DNA of 64,000 nucleotides from Siphonodentalium dalli (lineage: Eukaryota > Mollusca > Scaphopoda > Gadilida > Siphonodentaliidae): positions 154,617,043-154,681,042 of the forward strand of contig CP136069.1 in NCBI GenBank assembly GCA_032622095.1, given 5' to 3'. Below, one piece after another: positions 11,131 to 22,300 of the stretch (its first letter is position 1; every line of letters begins with the position of its first letter). Under the pieces are notes generated by a model, which did not search any database, was not told where the DNA came from, and was given only the letters and a program-made list of their open reading frames with translations. The translations under genes and the position numbers were made by a program.

Positions 11131-12019
11131 ATAAACCGATCAACCCACTGCATGGCGCGGCATTACAAATAAGTCTTTATTCATTCACCACTGTACATAC
11201 ATTAGTGTTATATACATGCAATGGTATTAGAATATATGGAATTATAAGTATAACGGCCAGTACGCAACAATCATTTTGGAATAGAAAAGAAAGTGATGCG
11301 GCGTGCAATGAGTAAGTTATCAAGGAGAGCAGTTTGCAGTTTCATTAATAAGTCTGATAAACTTACATAACTTTCTCATAATATGTGTCTTACTATTAGC
11401 TAACAGAATTTAGAATTTCGTTTCATTGTGATTTCTGACATATAATATTGGTAAATAAAGATGTCTTTCGCGGGCTAAAAACTCGCATTCAAAAATAACG
11501 TGGTATTCATTCCAAATGACTTTCTTCGTACAAAAAGTGCATTTCCGATTAACACACGATGTGTTGTTCCAACGACCAATTTCCACTGGCAGGAAATGAT
11601 TCGTGGTTCTAAACCTTGCTAATATATAAATATCTTTGTGGTTCAATGAACCCAGATAATTTTCCATTATAAATTTATCTTTTATAAGTTTATAAGCACG
11701 ACCCTTTGATACAGTGGCTGGTTTAGGACATGGGAACTTGTTTTTTATTTCGTGGCCACGAAATAACTGATTGACCTTTGCATATATCCAGATACCTTTA
11801 CGGCGACTGGTCACACTTGCACCAGGTGCAATGCGTACGATCGCAGAGAAGCCCTTATGGCGTGGGACCCGGGCTCTATGGGGATATGAACGTCCGATAT
11901 AAACTAGCCCAGAGAGAACGGGGAAACACGGGTTATGTGGCTCCAAGACAAACTGAATATTCATTAGTTTTTACCACAAGGGTAATGACATTTCTCTCGG
12001 CCTATTGACCGATTTAAGT

Positions 12020-12570
12020 CAAATAAGGGATTTGTAGGGTGGCCCCAAAACAAACTTATAAATATTCACCCCTTTCAACCATACCTGATCCAAAATGGTC
12101 GCCGATCAGAAGGGGTCAAATAGGGTACACGATATATAGATCAAATAAAGGGTGTTGTACGGTGGCTCGCAAAGAAAGCTAATTTTTCACACCTTCAGCC
12201 CACCTCGAGCGAAAATGATAACTGATCAGAGGGGTCCATATATGGTACCCACGCAATCCGCCCCGCCCCCATTTTAGGTCGAATAAAGTGTGTTGTAGGG
12301 TGTCCCCTGAGACAAACTAAATATTCACCCGCTTTCACCCTCCGCGATCCAAAATGGCGCCCCAGATGGGTTCAAATATGGCAACAATAAAATTTAATTC
12401 TCGGCCCCTTAACCGTTTGATGTGGTATAATGGGTGTTGTAGGGTGGCCCCAAGATATACTGAATGTCGTGGGTTCCCTATGTGCCCACAACCCCCCTGG
12501 ACGGCGGCAACTTTTGATCGGGTTGGTGAAAGGGGTGATTACTTCATTTGTTTTACGGGCCACCCTACAA
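12020..12570. repeat. Diverged 110-150 bp tandem units inside the nested element
   Basis: Four units each contain GTTGTAGGGTGGCC-like starts, AAACTAAATATTCACCC-like middles and ATCCAAAATGG. An inverted end (GGGCCACCCTACAACACCC) closes the array near 12560, making part of it self-complementary. Confidence 0.7.
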
Positions 12571-12679
12571 CACCCTTTATCTCATATCGCCGTGGCTCAT
12601 GCCAATATGGTGGACAACTAAAACCAGATCACCTCTATCCGCTTCCATTACAACAATGACTGACGATCGTATATCACGA

Positions 12680-12790
12680 TTTGTTATTTCGTGGCCATGA
12701 ATTAGTTATTTCGTGGCCACGAATTAGTATTTCGTGGCCACGAATTAGTTATTTCGTGGCCACGAATTAGTATTTCGTGGTCACGAAATA
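12680..12790. repeat. 22-bp palindromic repeat, 5 copies
   Basis: ATTTCGTGGCCACGAATTAG is repeated about five times; TTCGTGGCCACGAA is itself a perfect palindrome. One more copy (ATTTCGTGGCCACGAAAT) sits near the left end of the same transposon at 11749. Confidence 0.9.
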
Positions 12791-14081
12791 AAAAAAAATT
12801 CCCATGTCCTAAACCAGCCACCGTACTTTGACGATGACTCCATCGAGGCGTACCATTCTTGTTTAAATTGGTCGCTCAACTTTCGCTTAAACGTGGATTC
12901 TACAATGTTTATCATCTAAACCGTTCATTTTGTATAACCATATATATGATAAACCAGTATTGTCTAAAAATGCTCGGAGCGATTTAAGCCATGAAAATTC
13001 ATGTATTTTTTCATCTGACAGAGAATACATTAAATCGTATAATTGACTGCTCAATCGGTTACATTTACCTGTTTCTAATTTCATCCAGAATTCACTATTC
13101 GAAATTTGATTTTCACATGTAATGGTTGTCTTCCCAATTCCCGACACACCATATAACTGGGCGTTGAGGGTTTCAGATGTAAAATCAGTTTGCAGAATTT
13201 AAGATGTACGCGTTCAATCATAGAGTTATCACCCGTACGCCATACCTCACAGCCGTATAAAAGAATCGGCACAACTAGTGAGTCGAATAATTTTAGGTGT
13301 GTCGAAATTGAAAGCTTGTTTGTTCGCACAATTTTAATTACCTCGTACATCGCTTTGGTGGCTTTGGTCGATACTTGTTTTTTCATTTTGGCAAAAGATC
13401 CTTTTCGATTTAATATTACTCCCAAATAATTACATGTGTTTACGATTTCAAGTTCTTTGTTGTTATATCTGAACGATACATGGTTCAATTTCCGTTTTGA
13501 GAAACCAAATAAATTTTTGATTTTGGTATATTAACCCTAATCATCCAGGTTGTACAGTAATCTTCAAAATAGTTAATTTGTAATTGCAAATCTGCTTCAG
13601 ATTCTGAGAATAGCACCGTGTCATCAGCATATAGTAGCGCGAAACGTTTCAGGTATCGATCAAGTCTATCTTCATACTTGAGATATTGATTCTACCCCTT
13701 TGATGTCAGTACTCCCTAGAAAATCTTGCACACAGATCATGTGCCAGTGCATTCTCTAGTTGGTTCATAATCTAGATAAAGCAGTGCACAGTGTTTGTTG
13801 TAAATAACTCCTGTCAAACTCTACAATGAACAGCATGGACAGTTGCTGTTTTTATTTTGTTTAAACGACGTTTTTTTTACATAATTAAAGCATATCTCTC
13901 ATATTTTGAGGGTGAACAGGTGTTGTTATAGTACTATATATAGCTTACATTGGTTATAAAAATACTGACTTGTTTCCTTCCAACTGATAGTTTTACATTG
14001 AGATTTTGTGAAAATTCACGAATTTATACCTTACTTCTTAACATTTGGATAAGTTTTATAACCGGATATTAGGAACAATGT

Positions 14082-14216
14082 ACGGTGGCTGGTTTAGGAC
14101 ATGGTAAAAAAAAAAGCTGGCACGTTCGAACGTGCGAGCCCTTACGTTCGAACGTGCGAGCCCTTACGTTCGAACGTGGGAGATTTTTTTTTACCATGTC
14201 CTAAACCAGCCACCGT
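14082..14216. mobile_element. 135-bp hAT-like MITE with perfect 8-bp duplication
   Basis: Terminal inverted repeats ACGGTGGCTGGTTTAGGACA continue about 33 bp. AACAATGT flanks both sides exactly (14074-14081 and 14217-14224). The interior holds three ACGTTCGAACGT palindromes separated by GCGAGCCCTT. The end sequence is the same as in the 1.1-kb element at 11711-12824, so both are likely moved by one transposase. Confidence 0.93.
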
Positions 14217-14644
14217 AACAATGTGACCGGTGAAACATTGATATATAGGAATGAAAATGAAAATATTGAGGGGGTGTGGTTGTAACGGAATCGACAACGT
14301 CTATTGAGAATTGGCTCACGTTCCCATATCTTTACGTTATGTACCTTTTCTGCAAAGAAATCATTATGTGTGTGTTGTCTGAGGACAACGTGAGCGTAAT
14401 TCAATAGATTTTATTATGTTAGGTATCTGGATCACATTTGAGAAGACGGAGGTCAAGTTCAAAGTTAGTCACGGTTCGGTGAGTTTTGAAAGTCAAGCCC
14501 ATAAAAAATTAAACTTTGTTCAAAGAGTTTTGTCAACTTTGTGTTATCCTCTATTTTCAGGCAAAGCCAACACCCCAAATAAAAGTAACTTTTTGGGGGA
14601 ATGGGGTCAGGGACCGTTTATTATTTACTCTTCATTTATTTCAG

Positions 14645-14764
14645 CTTCTGGAAGCGCAGTACAGGGAAGCGAGTGTGTTGACAACAATGAGTGTGGAAAT
14701 CATCTAATGTGTGGTAAATGCCCTGGAGATTCAACTTTAAAATGCCTTACACACCAAGGGCATG
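14645..14764 (+). CDS. Gene A exon: cysteine-rich module 5
   Basis: A 120-nt exon with acceptor TTTATTTCAG and donor GTGAGT, phase 1 to phase 1. It encodes about 39 residues with five cysteines, as SECVDNNECGNH, LMCGKCPGD and LKCLTHQGH. The block resembles the second half of an EB-type unit. It is followed in phase by the 21-nt microexon. The pyrimidine-rich tract before the acceptor is strong. Upstream sequence is also open in this frame from 14416, but the acceptor and phase make 14645 the better boundary. Confidence 0.8.
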
Positions 14765-15194
14765 GTGAGTTCATCACTTTAAGATATAAGTTCACAATTA
14801 AAAGTTCATAATTAATAAATAAGAAATATAAAAGCCACACTGGCCACTGTTCAAAAATATGAAAATTCTAAAATTGATACATACATGCAAGTCTCATAAT
14901 CCATGATTAGTTCCACAATCAATTACCAAGTTCATTTCAAAACTTTTCCCCAGTTTTGCTATATGATACTCGTCAGACATGCGCCATATATACATACATA
15001 CATGTACCACCATTAACGTATATCAATCCCTGACAACGGACTAATCATACTGCTTCCGTAGAGATTTACTAATATGTGAGTCAGTTCACTATAGTATGTT
15101 AGTCATATGCACGGTATTCCTGGTGAAATGATAATACATTAGTCATCATGAGTATTTAGTTATTTACGACATCCATAGTATGCAAGTATATATA

Positions 15195-15915
15195 ACGAGC
15201 CGGTGACCCGACTTCGTCCGGGCTTTGACCTTGAATTGACCATTTTGAAGGTCAAGGTCAGGTCGGAGTCACGATTTGACCCGTCCAAAACACTCCCCGG
15301 ACAAAAGTACCCCTAGGTATCAAATTTCGTCGAAATCCATCAGTTTTACACGATTTGACCTTGAATTGACCATTTTGAAGGTCAATGAGGTCGGGGTCAC
15401 AATTTGACAAAATTTTCCCCTAGGTAGCAAATTTGCACTCAATCGGTAGGGCCGTATTCGAGTCTATAACGGACACACACATACATATATATATCATTTG
15501 TGTGTCCCGTTTCAAGGTGAAGGTCACATCGGGCCGAAAAATTGACCCGATGAACATCTCCCCCATTCCTAGGAACCCCTAAGTACGAACACAGACATAA
15601 GGATCACACAACACGCTCATGTTTGGACACAGACACAACCCGCTCATGTCTGGACACAGACACGCTCTTTATAAACGACACTGCATGCGGATACGAACGC
15701 TCTTTAACTATCACGCGATTAACCCCACAATTCCAAGACGGTGGCAGTGGGAATGGAGAATGAGTGCTCGGATCTTCTCAAAAGCAATGCGACGACACTT
15801 CATCTCGTTTTTACCCTTAGATAGGAAGTTTGGTCGAAATCAGTTTTCCCGACCATAGCTAACAGACAAACAGACAAACAGAAGTCCAAAAATATATATT
15901 AGATTAGATAGATTA
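15195..15915 (+). repeat. Degraded retroelement tail (RTE-like style)
   Basis: The block contains two copies of GACCTTGAATTGACCATTTT, the phrases AAATTTCGTCGAAATCC and GGTCGAAATCAG, then ACAGACAAACAGACAAACAG and an ATATATATTAGATTAGATAG end. This combination of polar CGAAATC phrases, ACAGACAAAC repeats and an AT-rich tail is common at 3' ends of invertebrate RTE-type LINEs and their SINEs. No coding part is left. Confidence 0.5.
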
Positions 15916-16331
15916 TAGCCATATACAAGGAGATTGTCACAACGATTATGTTATATTATTATCAATCAGTCGATTGTGACCGGTTAGTCATAAACAATAC
16001 AGAAGGCGACATGCGGTTTTCATAGAAGCCCTAACGGCAACATGAATGGGGTTGATATTAGTCAAATCATTTTACGGGACGACTGATTAAAACATTCGAA
16101 TCGCCAAAAACGAAACGAAACGATCTCAAATTTATTGAAAACAAAATAATAAATAAATAAAAACACGTATTCTCCGCGGTATATATCGCCCCCCCCCCCC
16201 CTGTTCTCCGCGGTATATATCGACGAATTTGTTCCAAAATCTTCCGCGTATGTATATTTTGGGATACTCTTACTAAATTATGTATGATGATGTTAATGTA
16301 TAGCCGTATATAAGAGTCTTGATCAAATTAG

Positions 16332-16440
16332 AAGATGACATGAATTGAATGCTAACACCTTTAATTTATAGAATCATTAGTGTATGACGCTTTACACTAA
16401 TGAGTCCATATGAGTGCTATCATTCAATTCCTGTCATCTT
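16332..16440. mobile_element. 109-bp foldback MITE
   Basis: AAGATGACATGAATTGAATG at the left end is matched by its inverse at the right with one to two mismatches. The inner sequence TCATTAGTGTA...TACACTAATGA is also inverted, so nearly the whole element folds. No clear target duplication was identified. Confidence 0.7.
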
Positions 16441-16624
16441 ATAAGTTATGTATATACATATATACATACTGTTGAGGTTCGAACGAGCCATAGCCGTTTA
16501 AATCAGGTATACTTTAGAGAATTCCTCGTGGTCTTCAGGTGATTACAACAACTTATCGAATAATGTGTATATATAGTGTTACATGTATGTGACTGGAAAT
16601 TACGTACTATTTTTTTATTTTCAG

Positions 16625-16645
16625 ATGATTCCGAAAGTCATGCAG
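16625..16645 (+). CDS. Gene A 21-nt microexon
   Basis: A 21-nt exon lies between a strong acceptor (TTTTTTATTTTCAG) and donor GTAAAT. In phase 1 it reads DDSESHA after the split codon. The phase matches both neighbours, and inclusion or skipping would not change the frame. It would place a short acidic linker between the last cysteine module and the hydrophobic tail exon, near where a GPI cleavage site would be expected. It is too short to prove by coding content, so the support is splice sites and phase only. Confidence 0.6.
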
Positions 16646-16797
16646 GTAAATATTACTGAATTTATCGGTGCGACCAAACATGGACGCGTGGCCACACTAC
16701 CGTGAATGCCAATATTATTACATAAATTGTAATGTATGCATCTGCAATTGGTTTAAGCATTGTTTATTTGTCCACCAAATATATAATTATGTTACAT

Positions 16798-17688
16798 TGT
16801 ATACACCCTAAATCTAGTTGGTTGAACGTTGTATACAACTCGTTGGGTGCGAATTTGGTGTGTACTTATTATCCAACAGTTTAGTACAATGTACACGACT
16901 GATTGCGTGAACTGTCTTATGTTGTATTACTTTCATACCACATTGGATAAAACCGCCACGTGACCGGGTCATCCAATAGCAGCGCGTTTCCGGTGCGGGC
17001 GAGCATGCGAGTTTTTGGCTCCAAATATTTCAAAACAAGATGGACGACTGCGTGAAAAAAACTCCTGAGCGACTGGAAAATGGGACAAGACGTCGTGGAT
17101 AGCTTTGCCGGTATAGTATACCTTTGTTATAATTATTCTTTGTACGATACACTGATTATGTAGTCTTTATGTATCGAGTGTATATTTATTTATATTTACC
17201 AAATTTTGAAGTTTACAAATTTACACAACTGCTGACTGCACTAATTTGACTAAAGTAGTACACTCATACACTCAACACATAAAGCCTACATAATCAGTGT
17301 ATCGTACAAAGAATAATTAAAACAAAGGTATGCTATACCGGCAAAGCTATCCACGACGTCTTGCCCCATTTTACTTTCCAATCAACATTGGGTAAACTTT
17401 CCAATCAACAAATGTCATATAACTCTACCCAACACCCAACAGTTCAATAAACGTAGATATGTGCTGTGGGCAATTAACGTTGATTGAGTGTTGTGTGAAA
17501 TTTCATCCAACACGTTGTATAATTAACAAAAAACCGTTGGTAGTAAATATATATGCAACGTTGTGTAAAAGTGTATCCAACAAAATTATCATGCAACTGT
17601 TCACACAACGTAGATAGGTGCTGTGGGCATACAACGGTTGATTGACTGTTGGATAACCTCTTATCCAACTAGATTTAGGGTGTATACA
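16798..17688. mobile_element. 890-bp foldback element
   Basis: Both ends show TGTATACACCCTAAATCTAG, with 24 bp perfectly inverted. A second inner pair of inverted arms (17071-17181 and 17271-17383) shares GACGTCGTGGATAGCTTTGC and TACACTGATTATGTAG. Short TTGG and CAACGTTGTATA motifs recur near both ends. No transposase is present. TATA at each end might hide a TA target site. Confidence 0.85.
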
Positions 17689-18027
17689 AAAATGTCTGCA
17701 AAATATTGCCTGCCAGTGTATGGACTTATCCGTATCGCGATATATCACAGATCTGAGTATGTTAACCCGGTATTTACAAAATGGATTCTTCCATCAGTTG
17801 TAAAAGTCTACATTGGAATGGTCTATTATTCATCTGGAGTTGTGTTCAAGACATATGAGCGGTCGACAGATAATGCAAGCGCAGACGAATTCCTATTAAT
17901 AGGAGGGAAATGTTCAGATACACAATTGGCGAACGGCAAACATAAATACGAATGGTGTCTAACAGAAATCCAGAAGAACACAAGAGACCCTGATATAGTG
18001 TCTACAAAAAAAACTGATTTATGGTAA
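17689..18027 (+). other. Unassigned open stretch in gene A intron 6
   Basis: An open frame runs to TAA/TGG at 18027 and includes GGKCSDTQLANGKHKYEWC, which has a plausible protein composition with two cysteines. No matching donor site was found, so it may be an unrecognised exon, an alternative 3' end, or chance. It would not join the neighbouring exons in phase with the boundaries seen. Confidence 0.2.
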
Positions 18028-18162
18028 CCCTTTCATGACGAGAGCTGCGCTGGTGCAGCATTAAAGATCCTGCGCCATTGCATTATTTTATGTTCCCCAT
18101 AGAGAACCGAATATATCTAAGATATTGCACTGGCTTACAAGGTCAAGGTAGATATTGTTGAG

Positions 18163-18242
18163 CCAATGTATTCTCTTATACATGTATATGCTAGGCTCCA
18201 TATGGGAGACTCTCATATATAAGAGAATGCATTGACACAGGG
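18163..18242. repeat. Hairpin repeat, variant copy
   Basis: CCAATGTATTCTCTTATACA pairs with TATATAAGAGAATGCATTGA across a loop of CTAGGCTCCATATGGGAGAC. It is followed by CACAGGG as in the other copies. The flank to the left (AGCTGCGCTGGTGCAGCATT, near 18043) recurs inverted beside the copy at 40.3 kb and, diverged, at 50.5 kb. Confidence 0.8.
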
Positions 18243-18619
18243 TTTTCGCTAAATTCAGGAAGCTCCAGTAATGGAAGGGTTAACATTTGACCCGGATGTT
18301 CTTCTGTTCGTCCGAGCTTCTTGTAGACACGATCCGAGTCTCTTTTAGCATAGTGCGCCCAGTGTGAGATAAAAGAACGTTCAACAAACTTTGCTGAACT
18401 TATTATCTGAACATTTCCTAAGGAAACTACTCGTCAATGAGTATTGAGTATAGAAAGGGTTAACTTAGCAAGGGACATGTTACGTCACACTGTACTCATT
18501 CGGTAAATGGCGAAAACTTTTCACACACATCGTGCCGATGTTCGTGAAAATATGACAACGAAATTTTCTAGTGTATGAATGTTGCTTGATATAACTGACT
18601 TAATTCTTATTAACGACAG

Positions 18620-18693
18620 GTTGGTCCATAGTACGTGGGCCCGGGATGAGGCTGGTGGGGCTGTTCGTCACTCTTTCGTTCCTGTGCAGCTAA
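18620..18693 (+). CDS. Gene A terminal exon: hydrophobic (GPI-like) tail and stop
   Basis: After acceptor TTAACGACAG, continuing in phase 1 from the microexon, the frame reads GWSIVRGPG, then MRLVGLFVTLSFLCS and TAA at 18691-18693. A polar, small-residue stretch followed by a hydrophobic run of about 12 residues at the extreme C-terminus is what GPI-attachment signals look like; a short membrane tail is the alternative. With this exon the visible part of gene A encodes about 302 residues and 32 cysteines. Another frame of the same exon is open to a GTAAAT donor at 18703, but it does not fit the upstream phase, so it was not chosen. Confidence 0.6.
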
Positions 18694-18830
18694 CTGGTCA
18701 AGGTAAATTACATTCTTATATTTGCAAAGCTCGTGTATATTACACTAAATCATGTTATGTGATTGCATGGTCAACTGCCGATATGGTCATGCGTTTCATA
18801 TCCCAATAAAACACACAATAACACGAACCG
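18694..18830 (+). terminator. Gene A 3' UTR with AATAAA signal
   Basis: AATAAA occurs at 18805-18810, 112 bases after the stop of gene A, within CCCAATAAAACACACAATAA. This is the expected place for a cleavage and polyadenylation signal and supports 18620 as the terminal exon. Confidence 0.5.
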
Positions 18831-19332
18831 ATTTGTTGTCACATCTTGTTGACATAGATGACTGAATGTGGCCGTTATAATAACTGGGCGTGTTTTTGAG
18901 TGTACGTCCATAGACTAATTGATCGATAATTCACAGGTAGAATATTGGGTTAACTTAAAGTGCAGCATAGTGTAATACACAAACTGCAGACATATTTTGG
19001 AAATCAAAATTCAACTGAACTTGTGGAAATTACTAAGAAAAATTGATATATATCGTCGGTGGGATTCAAAGAAGTCGTAAAACTGTTAAAATCGTATTTT
19101 GGCGCGAATTTTTTTATTGCAAATTCGTAATCTACGCGGTCGATTACACCCCTAAAATTCTTATCCTTATTCTAATCCAACCAGAAATGAGCTTTGGGGC
19201 CATGTAATGGAAATTCGTATCCTTGGTTGGACAAATTTCTTACTTCAAAAATGTCGTATAAAGTATACGACATATTTGAAGTAAAACATATGACCATAAC
19301 GTCAGTTGTGTTGTTCTCAAAACGTCGTATAT

Positions 19333-22300
19333 AGCCCGGAAGCTAATAGGGGTACCCTTGGACCCACCTGGGACTTAACTTCACCCCACTCATTTTGTTC
19401 CTTATTATGTCCTTCGCCTTTTAAGCAATGTTAACAAGAAAAAAAATGGCCGTGTAGACTCCAGACAATATGGCGTCCATCATGGCCGCCGTTTTTCAGA
19501 CCAGACCCTAAGTGAGTTTTATGCAAATTTTAGCGAGAAAATCTAGTAAATTGTATATATTTTCGTGAAGCTAAGACACAATAATACCTTTTTGGGCCAA
19601 AAAGCCGCCGAAGTTGAAATTAGGACATTTTTTCACACATATCTTCTAGATCAATTCATGCTGTTTGGACCGGTTGAGTAATATGACTTTATTTTGTGTT
19701 TTCTATATTAAATGATCATTGGAGCAAATAGATATGGAATTATTGGGGTCCTAACCCCTTCCTACCCTCAAACATTCGATTTTACAGAATGCGGTATAAA
19801 ACTATGAATATTCCAACTCACTGGAACCAAAATTCTTACTTTGGATCAAAATGGCTGCCAGTATGACCGCCAACATATGGAAAATGGTAAAGATATTACC
19901 CCAGCGTGTCCTGCAATTGCTTACAAGTTTTGGTTGATGTATAAAATAGGCTATTCTGCATTCAATACATTGAATACTAAAATGTCTGATGCACCATGTT
20001 TAATTTTTACTGTTCTCACCACTGACATCACCAAAATATTGGACTTTTCACTCAAAAACTTGACATAAATATCGGGAAAAACTGTTTAGGTTTGGACCAT
20101 TTTTTTCAGGTAATTTAAATGTTACTATCTTTGGATTGAAATGTGTTTATTGTTTTGGACTATCTTAAATACGTCATACTACGGTGTGTATTGACCAAAT
20201 TGCTCCAAATGGCATCCAAAATGGCAACCAGACATTATATCCCGAACATTATTGTGATTCACTTGGTTAGTATACGTCATAGTTAATTAACTGACAACCA
20301 CATGTTTTATTCTGATTGTCGCAGTTCAGTGTGGGTCATGGCAAATTCATTTTAAAGTGTGTAATTTTGCCGAGAACCTTTTTTGTGATTTTGGATTTTT
20401 TGAAAGGAAATGTGCAGAACTTTGCGACGGAACTGATATGGTCCATCAGCTGTGGCTATTCTGGTCCATTATGATAAAACAAAAAGTCAACTGAATACAG
20501 TGTGGATGCCAATATCGTAGCCTGGGAGTTACTCTATGATCATAGGTGAAGTGAATATGTATACAAAGAGTTATTGTATGTTATGACTGATGTGAATATA
20601 TATACAATGAGTGACTATATGGTTATGAATGGGTTGTCCATGGTAAGATGCATAGGTATACAGTGAGAGGTCATGGGGTGTGAGGTGAATCGATATGCAT
20701 GGAGTAACTGTATGGTTTATGGTTGTGTATATTCAGTACGGGTGCACACGGTGTGTGTATATAGCTACATGGTCATCTATGTGCTGATTATGTAATATAT
20801 ATATGGAGTGGCTGTAATGTCATGGGTGGGGTGTACATGTGTTCTCTGTATGATCATTAATGGGGTGTGTGGATAAATAGGGAGTGATTTTATGGTTACG
20901 GGTAATATAATGTGTATATGTATACATGGAATGACTACGGTCATCATTGAATATGAATACCTGGAGTAAGCTGGGTGGACATTATCGTGTGGATATATAG
21001 GGAGTATCTTTGTCGTAATGGGTGGGATGTATATATATATATATCTTGTGGATGTATTATCATTGGTGGGTGTATAGGGATATCTGTATTATCATATATG
21101 GCGTGTATGAGTATGCAGTTAAATGCTGAATTGTCAAGTGTGAGATGTATATGCAAGTATATATGGTATGAGTGGTCGTGTGTGCGGTTTGTTTTGTATA
21201 TTTGGAAGGACTAAATGGCCATTGATGAGGTTTACATGTATACCTGGAGTATATATATATGGGCTGCACATGTATACTGAGTGGTCATATGACTATATGT
21301 GTCGAATGGGTATATAGGTACAGGTAGTGACTGTATGTTTAATGGTGAGATTAGTACATGTATGTATACAAGTAGTGACTGTATTATCATAAATGTAATG
21401 AATACACATACAGGGGTGACTAAATGGTCATGTGTCAGGCATATGCGTGTACCTGGTGTTCATGTTTGGTGACTCGTGGTGGTATGTTCATATGTAGGTT
21501 ATACGGGTATACACACGTGTTGCTATATTGTCATGTGCGAGGGGTGTGTGTATATAGCGAGTGGCTATATTGCCATAGATGAGGTGCTTATGCATACATG
21601 GAGTGACTATACTGACATTACTGGGGTGTATTAGTATATCTTGACTATCTTGGCTATTCGGCTATGTTGTGACAAATAGGAATACATGGAGTGACATGGT
21701 CAATGTTGATGTGAATATGTATACAAGGATTAACGATGATCATGTGTGAATGTTTTGAATATATACACAATGGGTGACTATATGGCCATAGGTAAGGCGA
21801 AGGAGTATACCAGATACATGGGTGAGGATATGTGTGTGAAGCGAGTGGCTATATATGGCTATATATGGTCATTGGGGAGGCGCATATGTATACCCGAAGT
21901 GACTTTATGTTCATTGCTGTGGTGATATGAATGGGTATACAGGGAGTGACTATATGGTTATGGGTCATGTTTATGAGTATATTTGGTGTGCCTGCATTGT
22001 GACCCGTGGCTGTATGTACGCCAGGTGTACATGTATACAGTGGGTCACTATATTATGTATATGGTGTTTATGTGTATATGGAATGACTGTGTGATAATGG
22101 TTGGCTTTCCACGCTTAACGTTTCCTCCATGTACATAATATACCACCAAGACGGAGAACTCTATGACACGACCTCTCTATTGATTAGCATATCCTTGAGT
22201 TATTGTGGAAAGCGATAGCCACCCAAGATACACATGAAAACCCACCCATTACATCAGTCAATCCATTTGTATATAAACACCACACAAATGACAACATAGT

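Larger units (their letters stand above)
11711..12824. mobile_element. hAT-like non-autonomous transposon nested in LINE
   Basis: Both ends carry inverted GTGGCTGGTTTAGGACATGG. The flanks CCTTTGAT (11703-11710) and ACTTTGAC (12825-12832) look like a decayed 8-bp target duplication, and removing the insert rejoins the LINE reading (SSSK then GRAYKLIKDKF). Inside are four diverged 110-150 bp units with GGGTGTTGTAGGGTGGCCCC (about 12020-12560) and a palindromic array near the right end. No transposase is present. Confidence 0.85.
11410..13690 (-). mobile_element. Degenerate LINE (RT C-terminal half), minus strand, split by an insertion
   Basis: Minus-strand reading starts with FALLYADDTVLFSES near 13640, continues through NYLGVILNRKGSF and YGCEVW, and after the 11711-12824 insertion resumes with ILARFRTTNHFLP and the CTFCTK...HVIFEC zinc-knuckle, ending near 11410. 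The order and residues follow the intact + strand LINE at 25.4-28.9 kb closely, so both belong to one lineage. The 5' part is absent and frameshifts are present near 13100 and 13500. Confidence 0.85.
14765..16624. other. Gene A intron 5
   Basis: Contains the LINE- or SINE-like tail repeat at 15195-15915, a poly-C tract at 16190-16201 flanked by duplicated TTCTCCGCGGTATATATCG, and the small MITE at 16332-16440. The remainder is AT-rich without recognised features. Confidence 0.5.

Noticed and set aside
10586-11143. Phenylalanine- and cysteine-rich minus-strand frames of up to 185 codons
   Set aside because: They cycle through the 31-bp repeat in all three frames, and part overlaps gene A exon 4 on the other strand.
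18620-18702. Exon 18620-18702 as an internal exon in the frame LVHSTWARDEAGG
   Set aside because: That frame needs phase 2 entry, while all upstream exons leave in phase 1; the phase-1 reading gives a terminal exon with AATAAA downstream.
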